Source of the DNA: Ignavibacteria bacterium
Lineage (GTDB): Bacteria > Bacteroidota > Ignavibacteria > UBA10030 > SZUA-254
DNA: 15,924 bases
Assembly (NCBI GenBank): GCA_005877655.1
Contig: VBOC01000121.1
Location: 1-15,924, forward strand
Direction: 5' to 3'
Position 1 is the first letter of the stretch. Every line of letters begins with the position of its first letter. A program made the position numbers and the translations under genes. This document shows positions 1-7,172 of the stretch, one piece after another. Under the pieces are notes generated by a model. That model searched no databases. It had not been told where the DNA came from and saw nothing but the letters and a program-made list of their open reading frames with translations.

Positions 1-300
1 CGCCACCATCGGCGCAAGGATCAATGAAACTTTGTCGCCGACTCCCCCCGTGGAGTGTTTATCGACCTTGACGCCCGGTACCGATGAGAGATCGGCGACC
101 GCACCCGATCGGACCATGACCTCCGTCAGGGAGGTCGTTTCGTCAATATCCATGCCGCGGAAGTAACACGCCATAAGGAACGCCGACATCTGGTAGTCCG
201 CGACGCCGGATGCGAGGTACGACGTAATAAAAGACTCTAATTCCTGGCGCGATAATTTGGCGCCGTCTCGCTTCTTGCGTATGATTTCAGTGGGGTTCAA
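1..300 (-). CDS. deoA: Thymidine / pyrimidine-nucleoside phosphorylase, N-terminal 100 residues (partial)
   Basis: This enzyme phosphorolyses thymidine, deoxyuridine or uridine to free base and (deoxy)ribose-1-phosphate in pyrimidine salvage. The first 100 residues are inside the window. They show the N-terminal helical domain (MNPTEIIRKKRDG at 1-13, the MACYFRGMD segment at 43-51) and the phosphate-binding signature around K81-H82-S83-T84-G85-G86-V87-G88-D89-K90, which is diagnostic for the class II nucleoside phosphorylase family. The chosen start is TTG at 300, with GAGGTG eight bases upstream; no in-frame ATG fits better. It is the last visible gene of the minus-strand operon, 26 bases after the small cysteine protein, and sits with pyrE. 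Thymidine phosphorylase (deoA) and broad pyrimidine-nucleoside phosphorylase (pdp) cannot be told apart from this part. The gene continues beyond base 1. Confidence 0.93.
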   Translation of the reverse strand, partial: MNPTEIIRKKRDGAKLSRQELESFITSYLASGVADYQMSAFLMACYFRGMDIDETTSLTEVMVRSGAVADLSSVPGVKVDKHSTGGVGDKVSLILAPMVA

Positions 301-326
301 TGAAGGCCCACCTCGTGACTCAAGAT

Positions 327-524
327 TCAGATTTCGACCTTGACGACAAATCGTTTCTTGCAACGGTTGCACTGTAGCTCCACCGTCGCCCAATTGTTCC
401 GCTCGTAATAGGACAGCTCCGCAAGCTCGCCGTCGCATTCACGAATGATGCACCGCTTGAGATCGAGCCGGTATTTCCGATCTCCTCCGGGGGAGGCAAA
501 AACATCCTCATCCATCGAATTCAT
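327..524 (-). CDS. Small four-cysteine (zinc-ribbon-like) protein of unknown function, 65 aa
   Basis: I do not recognise this protein. Two cysteine pairs, C25-x4-C30 and C52-x2-C55 (QCNRC), with basic residues around the second, look like a small zinc ribbon. The reading frame is open further upstream to 563, but the start is placed at the ATG at 524-522 because it overlaps the TGA of the Nudix gene as ATGA. The same arrangement occurs at the pyrE/dehydratase junction, and the longer version would run 40 bases into the Nudix gene. A second ATG three codons further in is also possible. Its place between the Nudix hydrolase and the nucleoside phosphorylase suggests co-expression, not a function. 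It has no signal peptide or membrane segment, so it is probably cytoplasmic. Confidence 0.66.
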   Translation of the reverse strand: MNSMDEDVFASPGGDRKYRLDLKRCIIRECDGELAELSYYERNNWATVELQCNRCKKRFVVKVEI

Positions 525-1063
525 GTTTTCCGGGCTAACCTCTCTGCGAGCAGGATACCGCAAATCGTCTTCGCGTCCTTGATCTCCTGGCGATCGATCA
601 TGGCGATCGCTTCATCGAGAGCGATGATGCTCGCGGTCAGCGTTTGTTCCCCTTCCTCCAATTTTCTTCCCGACGGAGACTCGGAAAGCCGTTGCGCCAT
701 GAACAGGTGGAGAACTTCATTGCAGAATCCCGGCGTCGTATAGATCGATGTCAATTTACGCCAGTCGGCGGCGAGGTATCCGGTCTCTTCTTCGAGCTCG
801 CGCTGGGCGCAGTGAAGCGGATCTTCCCCCGGGTTCAGCTTTCCGGCCGGCAGCTCCCACACGAACTCGTCGAACGGGTAGCGATGCTGGCGGACGAGGA
901 TGATCCGGCGGTCAGGGAAGAGGGCGAGCGCGACGGATCCGCCGGAATGTTCCGCGACCTCCCGTATCGACCTGTTCCCGGAAGGATATTCGACGTCGTC
1001 GACGATGACGTTGAAGACCCGGCCCTCGTAGAGCCTATTTCTTCTTAGCAGTTTCAGCTGCAC
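521..1063 (-). CDS. nudF: Nudix hydrolase, ADP-ribose pyrophosphatase type (180 aa)
   Basis: Predicted to hydrolyse ADP-ribose or a related nucleoside diphosphate derivative to AMP plus a sugar phosphate, in the cytoplasm. The Nudix box G-x5-E-x7-R-E-U-x-E-E-x-G-U is complete: G74, E80, R88, E89, E92, E93 and G95. It is preceded by the ADP-ribose pyrophosphatase-type strand RRIILVRQHRYP (52-63) and WELPAGK (69-75). Length matches the NudF/YqkG group. The start is a GTG at 1063 without a clear Shine-Dalgarno; a start a few codons further in cannot be excluded. It lies 27 bases after pyrE and overlaps the next small gene by four bases, so it belongs to the same transcript. Substrate choice within the Nudix family cannot be fixed from sequence alone, so the symbol is by similarity. 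Confidence 0.9.
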   Translation of the reverse strand: MQLKLLRRNRLYEGRVFNVIVDDVEYPSGNRSIREVAEHSGGSVALALFPDRRIILVRQHRYPFDEFVWELPAGKLNPGEDPLHCAQRELEEETGYLAADWRKLTSIYTTPGFCNEVLHLFMAQRLSESPSGRKLEEGEQTLTASIIALDEAIAMIDRQEIKDAKTICGILLAERLARKT

Positions 1064-1090
1064 CGGAGTTCAGGACGTAGGGGCGGCTCG

Positions 1091-1738
1091 TTAGGTGCGA
1101 TGGTTCGGAGCGCTCATCGGCGCTTTGCCGTGAAAGGCTTCGCGGCTCCCCGGGGTTTCGATCGGGACTTCGAGCTTGCAGAGTGGGCATTCATCGGGCT
1201 TGTACGCCAGGACCTTCAGCGTGACCGTGGAATAGCTGTTCTCGAATCCGGCCGCGCCGCCGCTCCGGTCCACGATGGCCCCGACGCCCACGAGCGTTCC
1301 GCCGGATCCCCTTACGATCTTCATCACTTCTTCGACAGAGCCGCCCGTGGTGATGACGTCTTCGCAGACCAGCACCCGCTCGCCGGGTGCAATCTCAAGC
1401 CCGCGCCGAAGTATGAGCTCGTTCTCCCGCCGCTCGGCGAAGATCGATCGCACATTGAGCTGCCGGCCGACCTCCTGAGCGACGACGATGCCGCCGAGCG
1501 CGGGGGCGATGACGACCCCGACCGATTCATTCCTGAATCTGGCGGCAATCCGGCCGCAGAGGGCCTCCGCATGCTCAGGGTATTGAAGGACCCTGGCGCA
1601 TTGAAAATATTGCGGACTGTGGAGGCCCGACGAAAGTTGAAAATGCCCCTCCAGGAGCGCCCCGGTCCGCCGGAAGAGAGCAAGGATATCCTCCTGAGTA
1701 TCCGGCGACGGGACGGAACCGGCCGGTGAACGGATCAT
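1091..1738 (-). CDS. pyrE: Orotate phosphoribosyltransferase (215 aa)
   Basis: Transfers the phosphoribosyl group of PRPP to orotate to give OMP, the fifth step of de novo pyrimidine synthesis. The PRPP-binding motif VLVCEDVITTGGS lies at residues 122-134 of the form chosen here. The N-terminal part has the orotate-loop-type segment FQLSSGLHSPQYFQ (33-46), and the APALGGIVVAQE stretch (78-89) is also typical. The open frame extends 30 codons upstream to 1828, but those residues lie inside the preceding dehydratase gene. The ATG at 1738-1736 overlaps that gene's TGA as ATGA and has GAGAG just upstream, so it is the start. A C-terminal C-x2-C (PLCKLE preceded by DEC) is seen in the longer pyrE subgroup. 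It is co-transcribed with the pterin and Nudix genes. Confidence 0.95.
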   Translation of the reverse strand: MIRSPAGSVPSPDTQEDILALFRRTGALLEGHFQLSSGLHSPQYFQCARVLQYPEHAEALCGRIAARFRNESVGVVIAPALGGIVVAQEVGRQLNVRSIFAERRENELILRRGLEIAPGERVLVCEDVITTGGSVEEVMKIVRGSGGTLVGVGAIVDRSGGAAGFENSYSTVTLKVLAYKPDECPLCKLEVPIETPGSREAFHGKAPMSAPNHRT

Positions 1739-2010
1739 AGGCTCTCGATCTGGCGCGCGAGATTGAAATCCTTTTCGGTGAGCCCCCCGGCGCTGTGCGT
1801 AGAAAGCGCCAGCGAAACTTTGCTCCACCGGATGTCGATATCCGGATGGTGGTTGGCCCGTTCGGCGAGCAGCGCGACCGAAGCGACGAAGCCGATAGCA
1901 TGGGCAAAATCTTTCAATTCAAACGTCTTCTTGATTTCCTTGCCGGCGAGCTGCCATGAGTTCAAGTCTTTCAGCTCTTTTATAACCTGATCGTGTGAGA
2001 GAAGCGGCAT
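1735..2010 (-). CDS. phhB: Pterin-4a-carbinolamine dehydratase (91 aa)
   Basis: Dehydrates 4a-hydroxytetrahydropterin, regenerating the pterin cofactor after aromatic amino-acid hydroxylation; some family members work in folate or molybdopterin metabolism instead. The signature is complete: an acidic residue, then the HHPD motif (A-N-H-H-P-D-I-D, about residues 52-60), the conserved W of DIRW, and the strand VSLALSTHSAGGLTEKD (about 65-81). Length is normal for the family. The start ATG at 2010 has GGAGGA five bases upstream. It is placed between the CADD-like protein and pyrE; no phenylalanine hydroxylase is in the window, which favours the idea that it serves a folate/pterin role with its neighbour. 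That role is inference; the family assignment is clear. Confidence 0.94.
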   Translation of the reverse strand: MPLLSHDQVIKELKDLNSWQLAGKEIKKTFELKDFAHAIGFVASVALLAERANHHPDIDIRWSKVSLALSTHSAGGLTEKDFNLARQIESL

Positions 2011-2049
2011 AGATCCTCCGTGATTTCGTTTCAGTCCTGGCGTCCCAGC

Positions 2050-2733
2050 TCACTGCCGCTCGACGAACGCGCGTTGCACTCCGTCAAGAAGCTTGAGAAG
2101 GGATCGCGCCGACCTTCGCGCGGCTTCGACGCAGGAGTGCCGGTCCTCGGGATTCAGCGCGTGACGCTCCAGGATCGCCCGCTCGGATGCTGAATGGTGG
2201 ACATCCGCTTGCTGGTGGACGGTAAAAAACGACAGCGCATCGCCGTCGGTTATCCCGTAGAATTGCCTGAGGCCGTCAATTTTCACGCGGGCCACTTCCG
2301 GGATCTGCGACTCGTAGGCATACAGGGCGGCGACCCCCTCCAGGTGCGATCCGTCGCGCGTCAGGGTTCTCAAGGTGGCGATTGACTCCCCGGTCTCGGG
2401 AAGAAGCTCGGTTTGGTCGAGCTCGCTTAGGGATATACCGAGGGCGCGGGCGAATCGTAACCAGAGGTCGGGATGGTTCTCCGGGCCCCGCTCTTCTTCG
2501 ATGAGGTTTTCCAGGAGCTCCTGGCGGAGGCTCAACTGGGGTGTGTTTGAATGAGTCGCACTCAGAAACGTCGGAAACGCCTGGACAAATCGGTAGTACT
2601 GTTTGGCGTAGCCGGACAGCGCCTCCGTGCTGAGCTTCCCCATGCTCCACGTCTGATAAAACGGGTGGGCAAGCATCTTGTTCTGTTCGACAACGAGGTC
2701 GATGGCGCGCAGGAACGTGGTTGAATCGGTCAT
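2050..2733 (-). CDS. CADD-like diiron protein, probable pABA-forming enzyme of folate synthesis (227 aa)
   Basis: A member of the TENA/PqqC-like helical family that includes Chlamydia CADD, a self-sacrificing diiron oxygenase known to make para-aminobenzoate from one of its own tyrosines. All the key residues I recall for CADD occur here at one position less: metal ligands E80 (in IEEERGPENHP), H87, E141 (AYES), H173, D177 and H180 (TVHQQADVHH), the sacrificial tyrosines Y26 and Y140, and lysine K151. The protein is soluble and of the usual length. The start ATG at 2733 has GGAGAA six bases upstream. It is the first gene of the operon, about 30 bases from the predicted transcription start, and is followed after 39 bases by the pterin dehydratase, which fits a folate role. 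Whether this copy makes pABA is inference from the family. Confidence 0.88.
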   Translation of the reverse strand: MTDSTTFLRAIDLVVEQNKMLAHPFYQTWSMGKLSTEALSGYAKQYYRFVQAFPTFLSATHSNTPQLSLRQELLENLIEEERGPENHPDLWLRFARALGISLSELDQTELLPETGESIATLRTLTRDGSHLEGVAALYAYESQIPEVARVKIDGLRQFYGITDGDALSFFTVHQQADVHHSASERAILERHALNPEDRHSCVEAARRSARSLLKLLDGVQRAFVERQ

Positions 2734-2769
2734 GAAGTTCTCCGGAGATGGTTGTGGTGTTCAGTGACG

Positions 2770-2798
2770 CTCATACCCGTCTAACAATTACTTGTAAA
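2770..2798 (-). promoter_or_regulatory. Sigma-70-type promoter of the CADD-phhB-pyrE-Nudix-deoA operon
   Basis: Reading on the minus strand, TTTACA (2798-2793, 5 of 6 matches to TTGACA) is followed after exactly 17 bases by TATGAG (2775-2770, 4 of 6 matches to TATAAT). Transcription would begin near 2763, leaving a leader of about 30 bases before the ATG at 2733. It lies in the 95-base gap after murI, the only gap of useful size upstream of the five following genes. Confidence 0.55.
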
Positions 2799-2828
2799 CT
2801 AGAACTCGCAAAAGCAGGCGGTCTGGTA

Positions 2829-3644
2829 CTAGAAACCGGCGGCCCGTCGCACTCTTCCCAACTTTTGTCCGAGAAATCTCTCCCCGATCTCGGTAAACTT
2901 GTGAGGGATGTCGCTGACAAAAAACTGGACATTCGCCTTCTGATCGCTCTTGTTCCGCAGATCGAGATCGGTCAGCATCCCGTCCACCTCGGCGGCCGTC
3001 GCCTCGCCCGAATCGATCAGCTCGGCACTGCCGTCGAAGACGCTCTGAATAACATCACGCAGAATCGGATAATGCGTGCATCCGAGAACCAGTGTATCGA
3101 TTTTCTGGAGCTTGAGGGGAAACAGGTATTCCCGGGCGATCAGCCGCGTCGCCTCGCGGTCGATCCATCCCTCCTCCGCCAGCGGAACAAAGAGCGGACA
3201 CGCCTGTGAGACGACAGAGGCCGATGAATCGAGCTGCCGGATGGCGTTCGTGTACGCGTTGCTGGCGATGGTGCCGATTGTCCCGATGACCCCGATCCGC
3301 TTTTTTTTTGTGGCATTCGCCGCCGCTTTCGCCCCGGGGAGGATGACCCCTTCAACGGGCACTTTGGCATGTTTCTGGACGACTTCAAGCGCCACCGACG
3401 AAACGGTGTTGCAGGCGACGACAATCATCTTGACGTCGTGCGAGACGAGAAAGTCGGTGTCCTGGGCGGCGTATTCGCGCACGACCTGCGCGGACTTCGC
3501 CCCGTAGGGGACCCGCGCGGTGTCGCCGAAATAAACGATGTTCTCGTGGGGGAGCCGCCGCATGAGCGCCTTCACGACCGTCAGGCCTCCGATCCCGGAA
3601 TCAAAGACTCCGATCGGCTTGGACTGTCGAGTCTTCGGGCTCAT
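2829..3644 (-). CDS. murI: Glutamate racemase (271 aa)
   Basis: Interconverts L- and D-glutamate to supply D-glutamate for peptidoglycan; cytoplasmic. The two catalytic cysteines are present in their motifs: C78 in VVACNT and C189 in LGCTHYP, with H191 following. The N-terminal motif IGVFDSGIGG (11-20) supplies D15 and S16, and VYFGDTARVPYG (37-48) is typical of the family. Full length. The ATG at 3644 has no Shine-Dalgarno site; the bases before it are A/T-rich. Codons for residues 111-114 contain a run of nine A residues on the coding strand (3301-3309), a possible slippage site. The gene follows the methyltransferase after a 192-base gap and may share its transcript, but no promoter or terminator in that gap is convincing. 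Confidence 0.96.
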   Translation of the reverse strand: MSPKTRQSKPIGVFDSGIGGLTVVKALMRRLPHENIVYFGDTARVPYGAKSAQVVREYAAQDTDFLVSHDVKMIVVACNTVSSVALEVVQKHAKVPVEGVILPGAKAAANATKKKRIGVIGTIGTIASNAYTNAIRQLDSSASVVSQACPLFVPLAEEGWIDREATRLIAREYLFPLKLQKIDTLVLGCTHYPILRDVIQSVFDGSAELIDSGEATAAEVDGMLTDLDLRNKSDQKANVQFFVSDIPHKFTEIGERFLGQKLGRVRRAAGF

Positions 3645-3836
3645 GCAAAAATATAGGAAAAGACCGGCCGATTCACAAGCGGGAACGTCGTACCAATTTG
3701 CCAGAATTTGTCCTCAGTTTGTGCTCCTTACCATCCTGCCGGGCGGGAGTTCCCCGTAACCGCTCGACGATGCCCGGGAAGGGAGTGATCGGAAGGTCTG
3801 ATCGGAAGCTCCGTTCGACCCATTTCATTTGTGCAA

Positions 3837-4814
3837 TCATTTCACCACGCTTTTCCCCGCACGCCGCTCCCCGGCCGCTGTCCTCGTCAATCCAGAATCG
3901 GGTGATGCTGATTCGATCAGACCGCGGTTTTTCACGGCGACGATCAAAAAGTTCTGGTGTAAAGGGTACAGAAGAACCCTGGCGATGCTTTCCAGGAGGT
4001 CATAGAGGAACAGGGAGAGGCGCGCGTCCATGAACGCCGAACGGGAGCCTCCCACAACATTGCGCGGTAACCAGCCGTAGCGGGAGATTCTGCGGATTGT
4101 AAATCCGGTCGAACTCCAGAGCTCTCCGATGTTGCGCCGCGTGAACCGGTAGCGGTGCCTGAACCTCGAAGGTAGGAATTTCCGCGTCAAAAACTCTATC
4201 CAGCTCAGGCGATTGGGGAAATGGGCGCACAGAAAGACGCCCCCGGGCTTCAGGATGCGGCGGATCTCGCTCACGCTCGACCGTTCATCGCCCCCGGTCT
4301 CGCGCACGTGTTCGAGAACACCCATGCTCACCACAGCATCGAACTCTTCGTCATGAAACGGCAGCCGGCGCGGGTCGGATTGGGAACCCGGAACAAAATC
4401 GAAGCCCAGGCCCGACTCCTTCATAAGCAGGGGATAACCGAGAAATGAGAATCCGGTCACCCTGAATCCCGCTCTGGCCAGAAAGTAGGAGAAGTGGCCG
4501 TTTCCGCACCCCCAATCCATCACGTTCGCACCTTCCGGAAGGTTTGAGAGCGTGCTTTCGTAGGCAATCCGGTATTGATCGGAGCTGAGGCGGTTTCCAA
4601 ACACGTCTAAATTAAAATCGCCGTTCCTCCGATGGAACGAGATGAGTTCGCGGATGGTCGTTTCGATCATTTGTTCGCGCTCCACGTTTTCATCATACTG
4701 AAAAATCCGCGCGCAGTCAAGATAAGTTGCTTCCCGTCCCCGCATACGGGACAAGCGGGACGGGTTTGATTCCTTGAGACTCTCGTAAACATTTTGTATC
4801 TTTATCCCCGTCAT
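3837..4814 (-). CDS. Class I SAM-dependent methyltransferase (325 aa)
   Basis: Transfers a methyl group from S-adenosylmethionine to an unidentified substrate. Motif I is VMDWGCGNGHF (98-108). The acidic strand and post-II region follow as DEEFDAVVSMGVLEHV (155-170), then motif III RILKPGGVFLCAHFPN (186-201). This is the Methyltransf_11/UbiE-like core fold. A basic C-terminal part (about 205-275: RKFLPSRFRHRYRFTRRN) and a hydrophobic stretch near 265-295 suggest a lipid- or glycan-linked substrate, but this is weak inference. The start ATG at 4814 has GGGGGCGA directly upstream. It diverges from the membrane-protein gene at 4868 across 53 bases. Its downstream neighbour murI suggests cell-envelope work at most. 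Confidence 0.82.
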   Translation of the reverse strand: MTGIKIQNVYESLKESNPSRLSRMRGREATYLDCARIFQYDENVEREQMIETTIRELISFHRRNGDFNLDVFGNRLSSDQYRIAYESTLSNLPEGANVMDWGCGNGHFSYFLARAGFRVTGFSFLGYPLLMKESGLGFDFVPGSQSDPRRLPFHDEEFDAVVSMGVLEHVRETGGDERSSVSEIRRILKPGGVFLCAHFPNRLSWIEFLTRKFLPSRFRHRYRFTRRNIGELWSSTGFTIRRISRYGWLPRNVVGGSRSAFMDARLSLFLYDLLESIARVLLYPLHQNFLIVAVKNRGLIESASPDSGLTRTAAGERRAGKSVVK

Positions 4815-4867
4815 TTCGCCCCCACGATCGAGAATGAGGAAGCCACTTCTCTGAAAGGAACGCGCCA

Positions 4868-5347
4868 GTGCTACACGAACTCAGCCTGCTCTTTCACCTT
4901 GTCGGCTTCGGTCTGCTTACCACAACAACGGTGGCGGGGATCTTCCTTCACCTTCAGTACCGGAAGGTCCAGGATATCAGGTCAAAAATGCTGCTTCTCC
5001 GCGCACTGAAGCCGATCGGACTCATGAGCCCGATCGCCATGGCGATCATGCTCATCACCGGCATCATCAACATGACCCAGATCGGCGTCGGCATTTTCAC
5101 GCTCGGCTGGCTGACCGCGAAGATCGGATTTTTCGCCATCGCCGTCATCAGCGGGGTTCTCTTCGGCACGAAGTCCAGGAAGCGGGGTGCGCTCGCTCAA
5201 AAGATAGTCTCGGGGACAGCGCCGCCATACGCAGAAGAGATGCTGGACGAGCTCGACAAGCAACTGCTCCTCTTCTATGTCGTAATGCCTCTCCTCCTGG
5301 TGGTCATCCTGTACCTCTCCGTTTGGGGACGCCTCGGGGCGCAGTGA
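4868..5347 (+). CDS. Four-helix integral membrane protein (DUF2269/HemJ-like appearance), 159 aa
   Basis: Function unknown. Four hydrophobic segments are visible at about residues 5-27, 47-71, 76-101 and 132-154. Conserved-looking features are H4 and H10 in helix 1, and the G-W-L-T-A-K-I-G stretch entering helix 3, which recalls the W-L-x-x-K segment of the HemJ/UPF0093 and DUF2269 families. Between helices 3 and 4 is a charged loop. The start is GTG at 4868 with AAGGAA about seven bases upstream. It is the first gene of the plus-strand run, with three bases between its stop and the aldehyde dehydrogenase ATG, so the two are very probably translated together. If the HemJ resemblance is real the protein could bind haem, but I cannot establish that here. 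Confidence 0.7.
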   Translation: MLHELSLLFHLVGFGLLTTTTVAGIFLHLQYRKVQDIRSKMLLLRALKPIGLMSPIAMAIMLITGIINMTQIGVGIFTLGWLTAKIGFFAIAVISGVLFGTKSRKRGALAQKIVSGTAPPYAEEMLDELDKQLLLFYVVMPLLLVVILYLSVWGRLGAQ

Positions 5348-5350
5348 CCC

Positions 5351-6640
5351 ATGCGCGAGTACCTCCTCTACATAAATGGCGAGTTTGTCCAGTCCGCTTC
5401 GAAACGGACATTCGAATCAATAAATCCCTTCGATCGCCAGGTTGTGGCCCGCGTGGCGCTGGCAGGCGAGGAAGATGCCCGGAGGGCCGCCGCTTCCGCG
5501 CGCAAAGCTTTCGATGAGGGCCCCTGGAGATCCTTTTCGGGCGAACAGCGGAGCGCGCTCATCAAGGCCGTAGCAGACAAGATCAACGAACGGAAAAACG
5601 ATCTCGAAATGCTCGAGGTCGAGGATTCCGGCTCCACCATCCGGAAAGCAAAGGAAGATATTTACCTCAGCGCCCGGGCGATGGCCTATTTCTCCAAGCT
5701 CGCGGCAACGAATCTCACCGAACCGATCGAGGGCCTCTCCAAGCCGGGGTTCAGCCAGAATTTCATACTCCGCGAACCCGCAGGCGTGGTCGCGGCTATC
5801 ACGCCCTGGAATTTTCCGCTGAAGATGGCAGTCTGGAAGCTGGGGCCCGCGCTGGCCGCAGGAAACAGTGTTGTTCTCAAACCCTCTGAATTATCTCCGG
5901 TGACCGCGATGGAGCTCGCGGCGATCATCCACGAGGTCGGCTTCCCCCCGGGTGTCGTGAATATCATCCCCGGATTGGGCGTTCCCTGTGGCGAAGAACT
6001 GGTCAAGAGTCCCATGGTCGACAAGGTTTCGTTCACCGGGTCGACCGCCGTCGGCCGGCGCGTGATGGCGCTCGCGGCGTCAACCCTGAAGAAATGCACG
6101 CTGGAGTGCGGGGGAAAGTCGGCGAATATCGTCCTGGACGACGCCGATATGGAGCTCGCCGTGGACGGAGCGCTCTATGCGATCTTCTATCATCAGGGCC
6201 AGTGCTGCGAAGCCGGGACGCGATTGTTCCTCCCCGAAAAAATCCACGACGAATTCCTCGGCAAGGTCGCGGAGAAGACCAGGAAAATCAGACTCGGAGA
6301 CCCGAAGGACCCGAAGACCGATATGGGCCCGCTTATTTCGGAACAACAGCGTGACCGGGTCATGGGATATGTCGCGAGCGGGCTTAAAGAGGGGGCGGCC
6401 GTCGTGACCGGAGGCAAAGTTCCGGAGGCGCCCGAACTCAAGAGAGGATTTTTTGTCGAGCCCACAATCTTCTCGGGTGTCGGAAACTCGATGAAGATCG
6501 CTCAGGAAGAAATTTTCGGGCCCGTACTTTCGGTGATCAGGTACAAAACTGTCGAGTCTGGTCGCGCGACAAGGAAAAAGCGATGGCCGTGGCCCGCCGG
6601 CTCAGAGCCGGGACCGTCTGGATCAACGAGTGGCACCTGA
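5351..6640 (+). pseudogene. Aldehyde dehydrogenase, N-terminal fragment (frame-shifted after residue 402)
   Basis: NAD(P)-dependent aldehyde dehydrogenase of the broad betaine/aromatic-aldehyde type; oxidises an unidentified aldehyde to its acid. Catalytic residues are intact: N154 (TPWNFP), K177 (KPSE), E252 (LECGGKS), nucleophile C286 (GQCCEAGTR) and E387 (EEIFGP). The frame is sound to V401-E402 (6551-6556). The family then expects about 16 residues with an N-D-x-x-Y-G-L-A core, but here they are missing and translation runs into an unrelated tail to 6640 (KKRWPWPAGSEP). The rest of the protein continues in another frame from 6556. If 16 residues are absent, about 49 bases were lost. With them restored the enzyme would be about 499 residues, normal for the family. 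It starts at an ATG three bases after the previous stop. As written the product should not fold properly. Confidence 0.85.
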
Positions 6641-6801
6641 TCTCCGAAAAGGCGCCGTTCGGGGGGTATAAGCAGAGCGGGATCGGCAGGGAATTCGGGA
6701 TCGAAGGACTGCGCGAGTATACCGAGACTAAGCACCTGCACGTGGACGAGCTCGGTTCCCGTGAGAAAAAATTCTGGTACGACACAGTGGTTCCGAAATG
6801 A
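6556..6801 (+). pseudogene. Aldehyde dehydrogenase, C-terminal fragment
   Basis: This is the rest of the preceding gene in a different reading frame: VWSRDKEKAMAVARRLRAGT, then W-I-N-E-W-H, then APFGGYKQSGIGREFG and a C-terminal TETKHLHVDE segment. These are the standard last 80 residues of an aldehyde dehydrogenase (oligomerisation strand and substrate-pocket end). An ATG at 6583 could start it, but without an evident ribosome site and with no NAD or nucleophile domain it would have no activity alone. The frame is free of stops up to the TGA at 6799, which overlaps an upstream ATG of the lipoprotein frame. The clean coding quality on both sides of the break argues for a recent deletion or a sequence/assembly error, not old decay. 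Confidence 0.85.
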
Positions 6802-6830
6802 ACATCGATCACACTACTATGGAGTCTCCG

Positions 6831-7172
6831 ATGAAAGTTCTCATTGCAATCTGCTTCCTGCTTTTGCTCGGCGCCTCCGGGTGCGAGAAAAAGACGGAGC
6901 CGGTCCCCGTCGGCGAGATGAACGAGTACCGGGACCCCGGGTACGGCTTCAAAATACACTATCCCATAGAGTGGAAACAGCTTGGTACGACCGGCAAGGC
7001 GGTCTTCGCGAAGTCGCAGGAGGTCCTGAACCGCCTGCAGGATCCGCGCACCGGCGAACCGGGCGGGGCTGTGACCGTTGAAGTCATCCGGTATCAGGGC
7101 AAGCCGTTTCCGGATATTCTTCAGGCAGCCAAGGACGACATGAAGCAGTCGAACTTCCAGCTCAACCGGTGA
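6831..7172 (+). pseudogene. Lipoprotein with PsbP-like domains, N-terminal fragment
   Basis: The start is placed at the ATG at 6831, with GGAG six bases upstream; in-frame ATGs at 6798 and 6819 would only lengthen the region before the signal peptide. Residues 1-18 (MKVLIAICFLLLLGASGC) form a lipoprotein signal peptide with C18 as the lipidated residue, so the product would be anchored in an envelope membrane facing the periplasm. After it, GYGFKIHYPIEWKQ begins a PsbP/Mog1-type domain. The frame meets TGA at 7170-7172 in the middle of this domain (after NFQLNR), while the same domain resumes in the frame starting at 7169. Ligand and role are unknown; PsbP-like lipoproteins of bacteria outside photosynthesis are poorly characterised. 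Confidence 0.7.

Noticed and set aside
644..1729. Long plus-strand frames opposite the Nudix and pyrE genes (644-1048, 1100-1729)
   Set aside because: They are shadows of well-supported minus-strand genes, lack ribosome sites and carry no motif.
3646..3653. TATTTTTG on the minus strand just before murI, matching the Bacteroidota -7 element TAnnTTTG
   Set aside because: It lies two bases from the murI ATG, so transcription would begin inside the gene, and no -33 TTTG partner is evident. Other promoters in the window look sigma-70-like.
3786..3808. TGATCGGAAG repeated twice at a 13-base step between the methyltransferase and murI
   Set aside because: Only two copies, not near a usable promoter, and no known site resembles it. 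Probably chance.
7165..7172. Programmed frameshift or coupled pair of real genes at the GTGA overlap in the lipoprotein
   Set aside because: No slippery run or following pseudoknot is visible, there is no ribosome site before the GTG, and the PsbP-like domain is cut in its middle. Loss of bases fits better.
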